This document shows positions 48,738 to 59,279 of a stretch of 64,000 nucleotides of DNA, one piece after another (the first letter of the stretch is position 1; each line of letters starts with the position of its first letter). The stretch is from Perilla frutescens (lineage: Eukaryota; Streptophyta; Magnoliopsida; Lamiales; Lamiaceae). Under the pieces are notes generated by a model. The model did no database searches and was not told where the DNA came from. It saw only the letters and a program-made list of their open reading frames with translations. The position numbers were made by a program, and so were the translations under genes. The DNA lies in contig BRKX01000003.1 in assembly GCA_026008535.1 (NCBI GenBank), positions 64,009,001 through 64,073,000 on the forward strand. Reading direction: 5' to 3'.

Positions 48738-49830
48738 CCTCGATTAATTTAAAAATTGCCTCGATTATTTTCAAATAGCCACGATTAACATAATATGTCT
48801 CGATTAATTTCAAAAGCTACGATTATCAAAATATAAGCCTCGATTAACAATATTATCAATGATTAACATAATTTAAGTCTCGATTAAATTCACTATCCAC
48901 GATTAACATAATTTAAGCCTCGATTAAATTTAAAAGCCACGATTAACATATAATAAGCCTCGATTAAAATAATTATCCTTGATTAACATAATTATCCATT
49001 ATTAACATAATATAAGCCTTGATTAACATAATTATCCACGATTAATATAATTTAAGCCTCGATTAAATTTAAAAGCTACGATTAACATATAATAAGCCTC
49101 GATTAACATAATTATCCTCGATTAACATAATTATCCATGATTAACATAATATAAGCCTCGATTAACATAGTTATCCACGATTAATATAATTATCCATGAT
49201 TAACATATTTTAAGCCTCAATTAATTTTAAAAGTCACGATTAACATAATATAGGCCTCAATTAACATAATTATCCATGATTAACATAATTTAAGCCTTGA
49301 TTAACATAATTATCCATGATTAACATAATTTAAGCCTTGATTAAATTTAAAAGATATGATTAACATATAATAAGCCTCGATTAACATAATTATCCATGAT
49401 TAACATAATATAAGCCTCGATTAACATAGTTATCCACGATTAACATAATTATCCATGATTAATATATTTTAAGCCTCGATTAATTTCAAAAGCCACGATT
49501 AACATAATATAGGTCTCGATTAACATAATTATCCATGATTAACATAATTTAAGCCTCGATTAATTTCAAACGCCACGATTAAAGTAGTTATCCTCAAATA
49601 ACATTATTATCCGGGATTAACATATATTATGCATCGATTAACATATATTATGCCTCGATTAACATAATAAGTCACGATAAACATAATTTATGCCTCGATT
49701 AAATTAGCCACGATTAGAGTCACGATTATACCAAAAACCAACATGATTAATGTCAACAAGCCATAATTAATCTAATGAGCCTCGATTAGAGCTATGGTTG
49801 ATTAAATTAGCCACGATTATACAAAAAACC
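48738..49830. repeat. CCTCGATTAA / CCACGATTAA motif array, right arm of MULE-2
   Basis: A near-regular alternation of 'gcctcgattaa' and 'ccacgattaacata' occurs at about 20-30-bp spacing. Larger repeated blocks combine 'cataatttaagcctcgatta' with 'cataattatccatgattaa'. Same motif as the left arm, in one orientation. Confidence 0.93.
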
Positions 49831-50428
49831 AACTAAACCTTCTTAAGATTAAACAAAACCAACTTCGGCAAAATTAAACAGACTATATACGAATTTTTAA
49901 AAAAAAAACTGAAACCTACTTGGAGGACGATGACGTCTCTGGTGGTCATTGCTCCATCATTGTCGGCGATGACCTGTCTTGTGTGTATGAGAGAGAGAGA
50001 GAGAGAGAGAGCGAGATCGATAGATCGAGATTTAAGCTGTGTATCTTTAATCGGCGGCTGAAACCTAATTCTGTGTTGGGTTTGGGTGTGTTTCTTTTGG
50101 TAAAAAATGAGAGTGAAAGAACAGTTACTTTTTTGTTTCCAAATGTATATATTGTATAGAGAGAGAGAGAGAGGGGGGAGAGAGATGTGGTGTTGTTGTC
50201 GGGGGGTTTAATTCAAAATTTATCATATTTATTCCTTTAGCAGGTTTTTGGCAGTCACAAGTACAAAAGTGTAACTTTTTTAGAATAAAATCAGATATTG
50301 TGGGACCCATTACATGGGCGTTGAGTAAAATAAGTACAGATTGCCCAAATAACTCCATAGTTTTAAATCTTTTTTTTTCCCAATTTTAATATAATTTTGC
50401 CTATATATAAATCTAACCCAATTAATAT

Positions 50429-50726
50429 TTCAAGTAGTCCAAATTTTATTCTTGTTCAATTATAATTTTATTTCTAACAAAGGTCATATTTAAAAAAAAT
50501 TATATAAACGTACAAATTTCTTTATCACAAACTATCTATTGAATATTTAATTTAGTAATTATTATTTTTAGTAAATAATTCAAAATTATGATTAAATAAT
50601 TTATAATTTTAATAATAATGATTAAAACTAAATCATAATTCGATTAAAATGTAATACAATGACCCTTTGTGAAAATGCAACATTACATAAAAAAAACTAC
50701 AAACATATCAATGCTATGAAATCTTC

Positions 50727-50790
<64 letters not shown>

Positions 50791-51425
50791 TTATGAGGCA
50801 GGTTGGATACTAAGGTATCCGTACCCGTACCCGTACTCATTAAAATTTGTGGGTAGTCACCCGTGTCCGTGTCCATACCCATTAAATGTGTAATTATCCT
50901 ACCCATCGTGGGTAATTTTTGTGGGTACCCATATGGTTCGTTACCCATTGTCATCCCTGGTTACAATACTGACACTACGGTGAAGATGTCAATAATGACA
51001 ATTAAATAAGTTTAACATATCTTAGTATAGTATGAATAATTATACTAATAACTCTGTTTGTGGTGTATTCGGATTCCCTTATTTGGAAATTTCTTTGTTC
51101 ACTAAGGGACACTAGATTACCGCCCGTAAAAATGCATGGGTTCTGTAGCGCCCCAAACCCGAAGGCCCGGATACTAATGAAAACACACATCAAAATAAAT
51201 GATTATAAAATTCTTGCAATTTCAAATAAATAATTTTCTTGGATTATAAAAATTTGGACCGCATTTCGTTTAAAATCATAATATCCACGTTCACCAACAT
51301 TAATTACCATTCAATAATCAATCCAAACTTGTTCGTCAACGACCAGTAAAAATTCAACATTTAAAATGTGCAAAAAAAGACAACACTCACAAGTCCATAC
51401 AATAATTTGAAGACAAAAACTTGTA
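50429..51425. other. Intergenic DNA with AAT/ATT hairpin and hAT remnant
   Basis: An (AAT)n run at about 50728-50765 passes directly into (ATT)n to 50792, forming a perfect potential hairpin. At 50805-50958 there is a remnant of the ACCCG-rich hAT type (gtacccgtacccgta, ending tgtcatccctgg). No gene seen. Confidence 0.7.
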
Positions 51426-52822
51426 TGAGACCGTCTAACGGATCCCCTTACGTTAGACGGGTCAAAACCAGTCCAAACCTGCCCCAGACCCGCGCCCCAT
51501 GCACAGGCACGTGAGCTACACGTGCCCCCATGCGTGGCGCGTGTAGCTCACGCGCCTGCTGCTGATTTTTTTTTTTGCTGCGGCTGACAGCCTTTCTTCT
51601 TTTTTCTTCTTGTTCGTTTTTTTCATATCTTTTTCACTTTCTTCTTCTTTTTTTCTTATTTCTTATTCTTTTTTTCTTTTTTGGTCTCATTTTTTTTTTC
51701 TTTTTTTTCTTTTTTTCTTTTTGTTTAATAATTATAATATAGTCTTCTCAGGGTATACATTTATTTTTTAAAAATATTTTTTTCCTAACAGTTGACTAAT
51801 CATTGAGCTAAAAAAAGAAGTATTATTAATTAAACAAAGTATCATTATTTATGATATGAAGTATTATTAACTCACATATGAGTATCATCATTTATGGGGT
51901 GAAGTGGAGTCTCATTACTATGAAAAAAAGTATCACTAATTGCAGAAAAAAGTATCACTAATTGAAGAAAAGTATCACTAATTGCAGAAGAAAGTATCAC
52001 TAATTGCAGAAGAAAGTATCACTAATTGAAGAAAAGTATCACTAATTGCAGAAGAAAGTATCACTAATTAGAAGAAAAGTATCACTAGTTGCAGAAGAAA
52101 GTATCACTAATTGAAGAAAAGTATCACTAATTACAAAAGAAAGTATCACTAATTACAAAGAAAAGTATCACTAATTGCAGAACAAAGTATCACTAATTAC
52201 AAAGAAAAGTATCACTAATTAGAAGAAAAGTATCACTAATTGCAGAACAAAGTATCACAAAAATATCACTAATTACAGAAGAAAGTATCACTAATTAGAA
52301 AGAAAAGTATCACTAATTGCAGAAGAAAGTATCACTATTAGTGATGCTTCATTTTTTATTACTAGTGATACTTACTTCATAATTAATGATACTTCTTTGT
52401 TGTTAATTTAATAATTAATGCTTAATCATCGATAATTTTCATTTTAATGAAAATATAACTTTTATCTGGTGAAGTATCATTAACATTGATGTGAAGTATC
52501 ATTAATTATGGATGAAATATCATTAATAAAATCATTACAAAAAAACACACAACTTCTAACTCTTTGTAGTGAAGCGTGAATTGGAGTCGGAAAAAAAAAG
52601 TATTGAACTGTGCGTTAGTTTTGTGTTAGAGAGAGGGGGTGGGGTGGGAGGCAGTTTTGCTGAAGAAGAAAAAAAAAGTAAAAAAAAAATTAAAAATTGA
52701 ATATTAAAGAGAGAAGGGGGGACATTAAAAAAAAATCAAAAAGAAAAGGGAAAAAGAGGGGGGACCACTTTGTGGGTCAAATAATATCCATCTAACGTAA
52801 GGGGATCCGTTAGACGGTCTCA
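51426..52822. mobile_element. TIR element (1.4 kb) containing a minisatellite
   Basis: The terminal inverted repeats are nearly perfect over about 33 bp, starting TGAGACCGTCTAACGGATCC on both sides. The left third has a GC-rich patch (51485-51555) and a long T/C-rich stretch (51590-51725). The middle is a tandem array, and the right part has a purine-rich run (52600-52760). No protein is encoded. I could not define the target duplication, so the superfamily is open. Confidence 0.8.
51925..52345. repeat. Tandem minisatellite, unit of about 22 bp
   Basis: Units of 'aagtatcactaattgcagaa' type are repeated about 18 times with small variants (tagaag, tacaaag, tgaag). Scattered 'agtatcatta' copies lie on either side. 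Confidence 0.93.
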
Positions 52823-52844
52823 CATGAGTATACCCCTAATTTGA

Positions 52845-53455
52845 AATTGTACACCCGTGTGATAAGTATCTGTCTGCACAACGTTCACTGAAAAGATGAT
52901 GAACATTTGAAAGATGTTCACAGTAAAATTCAAAAACGTAATTGTGAACGTAAAGATGATTGCAGAAAATAAAGCACGCAGAAGTTTGGTAACCCTGTTC
53001 GATCAAACGATCTACGTCAAGGAGACTTGTCAAGTCTATGGAAAACAATTCATTACTTTGGTGTCACGTTTATTGAGGATTTTACACGTAGCTGATCTCC
53101 CATCACTCGCTACCTTTTCTACCCGTACACCTTCTTTCACTGAGTTGAATCGTGAGATCCCCTCACAACCTAGATGTCAAACCTATCTAGTTCTAATAGG
53201 AAATCTCTCTCGAGACTCTTTTTGACAGTGTATAAACAAGTACGATTCAATACACGATGACTAGAACACTAATCTCTAGTCTAAGACATTACCGAAACTA
53301 TGTGGCTCAAAATAATTAGAGCACTAAAACAATATCTGCAGTTCTTCTTTTCAGTGTGTTCTCTACGTATCTAACATGTTTGATCCATTGTCTATTTATA
53401 GATGAAAAGAGATAACATAAACAAAGGAACATAAGTCCTAATTTGATTCGGATAT
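52845..53455 (-). repeat. LTR fragment of the copia element 1 family
   Basis: It shares with the LTR at 6604-7564, in the same orientation and order, 'aaccctgttcgatcaa', 'atctacgtca', 'ctcacaacctaga', the minus-strand TATA box (53400-53393) and 'taagtcctaatttga'. The right part is cut by the plus-strand copia element starting at 53456. The left boundary is approximate. Confidence 0.75.
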
Positions 53456-55623
53456 TGTTAGAAAAAACTATCAAGGGTTTTTCTGACAAGGGGTTTTGAT
53501 GAGATGTCAAAATATGCAAAGAGCTTTGAAAAACTGAAATGATATCAAGCAGAAAACTAAGGATGATCATATAAAAAAATTGAGCTATCAAAGCCAAAAG
53601 AAATGATAAATCCAAGTGAGAGAAAGAAAAGAAAGAAAAGAAAAAGGAGAGAAAAGAAAAGAGAAAAGAGAAAAGAGAGAAACCAGCCGAGAGCTGAGAA
53701 AAGAAAAGAGAGAGAAAAGAATAAAGAGAAAAAGAAAAATATCCAGCCACAAAGGGCTATGAGAAAGAAACTGTAGCTTGCTAGATCAGTTAACAAGTTA
53801 AAACTGAAAGTTGCAGGTACCATCAAGAGAAGTACCAAATGCCATCAGTCTACAGTTGAGAACTGAAGAATATGTCAGTTCAAAGACCACTCCCAGCTGA
53901 AGAAGAATACCAACTGAAGCTACCCGTTCAAGGCACCAGTTCAGAAGTACCCAACACCAGTTGAAGAAGAGTTCCAGCTAAAGGAAAGTTCCAGCTGAAG
54001 GAGAATACCAACTGAAGAAGAAATCAAGTCAGAACTGAAGGATATGCCAGTTAAAAGACCATTCCCGACTGAAGAAATACCAGTTGAAAAACATATCAAT
54101 CTGAACTGATGAACATGCCAGTTCATGATGATATCAACTGATGAAGTCCACTAGCCGAAGAGATGAAAATACCAGCTGAAGGATAATACCAGCTGAAGAC
54201 CACATCAGTGTGAGCTGAAGGAAATACCAGCTCAAGCAGTCCCAGCTGAAGATTGAAGTCCCAGCTAAAGAAGCACCAGTTCGAAGGATACCAGCTGAAG
54301 ACGCATCAGTTTTGAAGTCCAACTGATGAAGCGCCAGCAATCGAACTGAAGACAGTCCAAGGAAGTTCCAACTGAAGGGATACAAATCCAGAATGCTAGC
54401 TGAAGAACACTGGTTCAAACTACCAGCTGAAGCAAATCAAACTGGAGCTCAGAGGCATCAAGACCAAGTCCAGATCCGCCAGCTGAAGATGATCTTAACT
54501 GAAGCTCTCCAAACAGCCAAGAGAATCGCAGAACTGACAGACGAGGAACTGAAGATTCCAACTGCCAGACAAAACTCAGAACTGAAGATCAAGACAGAAG
54601 CCGTAACTGAAATTCAAATTTCAGATAAGCCAAAGAAGATCTTGAAGTTAATGCAACCGAGATCTTAGAACAAAAGCTCGTCAGAAGAGCAAAGGCTACT
54701 CAATGACTATCTTTAAATAAAAGCCCCTCAACGGCTTTATCATTTATGATCACACAGTGATCATCAACGGTCACCAGCCACTCATCTATAAAAGGTGAGC
54801 AACCCAGAAGGTAATCTGAGACTTTTGACTTGAGAACTTTTGACACCGCTAAGACTTTCAGGGAAGACGTTCGCCAAAGCACTAAACCCTCAAGCTCAAA
54901 AACTCAAAAGAAGCAAAAGTCCAACTGAAGAGAAGGAGCCAGATCGCTCATCAAGCGAGCTGTTGAAGATTTCCAGCCAGAGCAACTCTCTCAGATCAAA
55001 GCTCTACAAAGATCAACTACCCAGCTCAAGCCACAGACGCGCAAAGGAGCACATCAGTTGATAACAGTTTCAAGACTGCTTTCTTGAAGATCGAGCGAGA
55101 TCTAAAATCATGTAAAGACGGACAATGGTATCTAAAGTCTCTGTGAGCAGTTGAGATCGGTAAGTGTGAGCTGTCGACCAGAAATCGACTGAGGTGGCTG
55201 CTATCGTTGGATCGCCGCTTTCGGGACAGCACCAGTTGGAAATAAATCTGTGACTCGTAAAGTCACTGTCATCCAGGTTCAACACCTGTCTTCACTATGT
55301 AACTATAATAAAGGAACTTTATACTTGCATAGTGAATTGCCCTTCTACGGAAGGAGGAGAGGACGTAGAAGTTGAGCTTCGAACCTCTATGAACTGCTTG
55401 TGTGCTCTGCTTTATTTTTCAGTTTCAGTTGTATGTTTTGAACTGCACATCTCAAGTACACACAGCACTCCGAGCTAGCAGATCATCTTAACTGATCTCT
55501 TAAGAGCACGGATAACTCAGGGAGTCAAAACGGGCCCTGAATATTCCGCATCTATTGTTCAGTTATTGGATCAGTTTTTTAACCCCCCCTCTAAACTGAT
55601 TCTTACTCGCCCCGGGACCAACA
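53456..55623 (+). repeat. 5' LTR of copia element 2
   Basis: It begins TGTTAGAAAAAACTATC and ends ..GGGACCAACA directly before the primer site. A purine-only tract lies at 53620-53735. A TATAAAAGG box is at 54788. An AATAAA-like signal (ataataaagg) near 55305 would serve polyadenylation. The start is inferred from TG..CA ends and the break of the older LTR. Confidence 0.8.
53880..54480 (+). repeat. Dispersed short repeats (CAGCTGAAG / CAACTGAAG) in the U3 part of the LTR
   Basis: 'ccagctgaag', 'caactgaag' and 'agttgaag' variants recur every 10-30 bases for 600 bp, upstream of the TATA box. E-box-like CAGCTG cores are frequent within them. The pattern could represent repeated enhancer units (inference). 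Confidence 0.75.
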
Positions 55624-55625
55624 AG

Positions 55626-55637
55626 TGGTATCAGAGC
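55626..55637 (+). other. Primer binding site of copia element 2
   Basis: TGGTATCAGAGC is the perfect copia site complementary to initiator tRNA-Met, two bases after the LTR. Confidence 0.95.
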
Positions 55638-55711
55638 GGTTGATTCTAAAGATCAGCCATTTTTGCAGATCAACTGAATCAGATCTTGTTATCTGTGTTA
55701 ATCTGTCAGCT

Positions 55712-58508
55712 ATGGAAAACCATAAGCTACCTATCTTTTCAGTTGAGAACTAAGATAACTGGAGCAGAAGAATGAAGGCGCATCTCTGCTCAATCCACGA
55801 GAATATGTGGAAAGTTATCGAGAAAGGTCCAATCATGATTATGATAGACAATGAAGCCTACATTGCTGATGTCAACCAACCAGCAAGGATCCCGAAGCCA
55901 ACTCATCTTCTCACGAGTGAAAAGAATAAGTTGAAGAACCTAGAGTTCGTGGCCCAAGCCGCTTTGTTCCAAACTCTAGATGAAGATCGCATGAAGGACA
56001 CAGCGGGCTGCAGAACTACCAAGGAGATATGGGACTTACTTGCAGATCTATACAAAAAGTCCGAGGCCATCAAAGGAAACAAGCTCCAACTGGCGGTGAA
56101 CAGATATGAGTCCTTCAAGATGCACTCAGATGAAACCATCTCCAATCTTGAAATAAGATTTCTAGGCATCATTAGTGAGATAAACAATCTGGGAAGAACA
56201 TATCCCAATAGTGAGATGAACTCCAAAATTTTGGACAATCTCACAGAGGAATGGGATATGAAGGTGATTGCTACAAATGAGTCAAGAGACTTGAACATCA
56301 TCACCCCAAGAGAACTCTTTGGTTCTCTTAAGGCTCACGAGTATAGCCTAAACTTAAAAAGAGAGACATCCACATCATCATCAGCCCAGGATGCAGCCTT
56401 CTACGGTGAAAGAAATCAGTTTAGAGAAACTCAAGTAAGAAACATCTTCCGGCCAAGAAGTTCTCAAGCTAGAGAACAACCAAGAGGCTCAACTGATCAA
56501 AGGAGAAAAGCAGCGGTGAAGAAGGAGAGCCTGACTGAAGATATTAATGATCAGATCCAGTCAGTTGCCAAGCTGCTCGAGAAGCTCAAAAAGATCAGAG
56601 ATCAGCCATCAGTTATGCTTCAAGCTGATGAGGAGCCCAGAGGCGAGAGAAACCAACCGCCTGCTGAACAACCCAGGGCAGTGAACAGAAGCATAGGAGA
56701 ATGTTTCCATTGCCACAAGCAAGGACACTACATATATGAGTGTCCAGAGCTCCCTGAAGACAAGAAGGCCAAAGTAAAGATAAGTTTTTTTAAAAGAAAA
56801 GATATGATAGCCAACACAGAAAACGTCGTGCTGGATGACTCAGATTTGTTGGGGTTTTTTCGAATTAAACCACCGCAGGATCATTTGGTTGTTCATTAAT
56901 CCGTGTTCATGCAAATCATAATTTTATGTAACATGCATGTTTATCACAGTCTATACAAAAAGCATGCAAAGCAGATTCGAATCTAATAAAGCGGAAGACA
57001 TAGAAACGAATCTACTTACAAATCGATAGACGGTCTGTGGACAAGATTAAAGATCTAATCTTGCTGTTGAATGAATACAGGGATGGCGCCACCTAGCTCA
57101 AAATTCGACCACCACAAATTCTACTCCAAGATCTTCTGTTGTATTCCCGGACTGTATCTAGATTCAGAGTGGGCTGAAATCTACTAGATAGAGTTGTGAA
57201 ATATGTGGATAACTTTGAGAGACAAAGAGGGGCTGATTTATTATGCTGTAAATTTCGCCCCCCTTCCCCTATTTATAGGAAGGGGGGCGAAAATTAGATC
57301 TCCAAACCCTACTGGGTTTGGGCCTCTATCTCAAGTTCAATATCTAGTCCACTATCAGTCAATTGGGCTACAACAGGGATCTAGAAGAATATTAAATTGG
57401 CCCACTAATTTATTTAATATCCAATATCCAATAAACCTAGGATATAATTAAATAAATTAAGTTTTACTTTTATTCCACTAAAGAAGTAAAACTGACCTAC
57501 CAATTTAATACATATTTACGAATATGTTTTCTCCTTTAGTCCAGCCATTCCCCGTGTTTAAGATATAATGTTCATTAATTAATTATGTAAGCCTCTGACA
57601 GCTTTAATTAATTAACATCTAAAACCTTGAGTAGTACCACACAAGCTTTATTCATGTACGGAATAAATTCCACCTGCAGGGTTTCAACATGAACTTGTGC
57701 TTCCTCAAGAAAACATCATCAACCTGGTGGACCAGGACACAGTGCTTATGCATACTGCTCGAGACATCATGTATACATTGTTATTACCCAAGATATCGAA
57801 TTCGATCTACGAAAAGATCTCACCCATTGATAAATCAAAGTAATAAACAACACACACATATGCTCCATCAGGAATCAACTCCAATGGCTACAGCTCTGAA
57901 GATGAGGCGTTGTTCTGCCTCATGGCTGACAATGAAGAAGGGGTTAGCACAGGCGATTCCTTAACCTCTTTTTATCACATTCATGAAACTTCCATTTCTA
58001 GCAATGAGTTAAATGAACAATTAAGAATGTTAAAAGATCAGTTGTCTGCAATATCATGCATGCATATGCAACTGAAGAAAGAAAATGATGACCTAAGAGA
58101 TGAGGTCAAAAGACTGAGGAGTGATCATGATAGAACTGAATCACTTGAGGCTCAGTCAGTTGAATGTGAGAAGTTGAAGCTCGAAGTTGATGAGCTAAGA
58201 GCTGAGAATGAGAGGATCAAGCAAGAGATCCAGGAAAGAGAGGAGATATCTCTCAAATTCAGAAAGGGGTCTCAAACTCTTGATGAGATTCTAAGCCATC
58301 AAAGAGTTGAAACTGGTAGTCCAGGGTTAGGATGCAACAGGTACACTACTGCTAAAAAGGAAAGACAGTTGCTCAAACCAGTCAAGAAGAAACCCTTCCT
58401 GGTTTTGTCAGACCTGCACCAACCCAACCAGTTGAAGAGACCAAAGGCAAAGGAACAGAGAACATCCCTACAGATCAGCCGAAGCGGTCCAACCAATCCT
58501 TCTAACTG
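55712..58508 (+). pseudogene. Copia element 2 gag (stop near start; split by a solo LTR)
   Basis: It starts MENHKLPIFSVEN and meets TAA at 55751. It then stays open to 56846 with a UBN2-type core (VAQAALFQTLDEDRMKDTAG, KEIWDLLADLYKKSEAIKG) and a zinc knuckle CFHCHKQGHYIYEC (56704-56745). After the 1-kb insertion the same frame type resumes (about 57870-58508) with a long coiled coil (LKKENDDLRDEVKRLRSDHD..) and a SPGLGC segment matching GLGY in copia element 1. Frame decay continues to about 59160. Confidence 0.9.
56847..57867 (-). mobile_element. Solo LTR of another retrotransposon inside gag
   Basis: About 1 kb of unrelated AT-rich sequence separates DDSD from SGINSNGYSSEDEA of gag. Read on minus it starts TGGAGCATATGTGTG and ends ..ACCCCAACA, with a TATAAATA box at about 57278-57271. 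It has no coding sequence. A clear 5-bp target duplication was not found, so the exact ends are uncertain. Confidence 0.65.
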
Positions 58509-59279
58509 AAATGCCCATTTCAGCTATCAGTTCAGCGGAAGAAGCTATCTTAGAGAAGGCCACAATGTCGAAATAGGCAGTCCACCTATCAGCAGAGGCC
58601 ACCAGCTCAGTAAAGGCATTCAGCCTACCAACAGAGGTCATTAGTTCAGCCAAGACCTCCAGCTCATCAGAGACAGTTAGTTCGATAAAAGTCACCAGTC
58701 TTTCCAAGGCCCAAAGCTCAGAACAGGCCTATGGTGGACAGAACTGACCGGTCAACTAGAGTAAAGGGAAATACTCAGTTTGGACCGCAGTCTCATCGAG
58801 ATAGGACATCAGTTCAGTTCAGAATTGCACCTCCAGTCTATCTCTACCAACATCCAGCAAGTCAACCAAGAAGAGATGTTGACTTAAGAAGGAACATACA
58901 TACAAAGTTGTATCGAGCATGCCAATATGTTCCGATTCCCCTGGATAAATTCACTCCCTCCGACTTTGCAACTCAGTATAATGAGTACTTGGATTCAAGG
59001 AATGAACCAAGAACAAGCTCCAACAACAACTGGTTTGCAAACTGGCCATGCAGCAAGAGCGATAGAGCTCATGAAGTTGAAAGAAATTGGCCACAGAAAA
59101 GAGCTGAACAAGCTCAAGATCAGAGAGTTATGATCAAAGTGTTTTATCCCACTAACTCTTGACGCAGGTATAAGTCAAATGACTCAGCTCAGAGAAGGAG
59201 AGCTGAAAAGAGAGTGAAACTGATCAGACGATCAATGTCTGAAAACTCTCTACCTGCTGATAAGCTAAAAGTTTGACAA

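Larger units (their letters stand above)
42824..50419. mobile_element. MULE-2: non-coding relative of MULE-1 with TTAATCG(A/T)GGC arrays, interrupted by a LINE
   Basis: A perfect 9-bp duplication AATTAATAT lies at 42815-42823 and 50420-50428. The ends are GCGGAAATAGATAAAAGTAG and, inverted, GGGTTAGATTTATATATAGG. About 75 bp inside, both arms show TGGGCAAT(T/C)TGTACT, and the left arm continues with 'acacacttggtcccca', nearly as in MULE-1's right arm ('acacacttggccccac'). Without the LINE it is about 4.1 kb and has no coding sequence, so it would depend on another element's transposase. UTR-like sequence with GA/CT runs near 49990-50010 and 50158-50175 occupies the same relative place as in MULE-1. 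Confidence 0.88.

Noticed and set aside
54393..55061. Plus-strand frames of 91 and 73 aa
   Set aside because: They lie inside the LTR of copia element 2 and reflect the CAGCTGAAG repeats.
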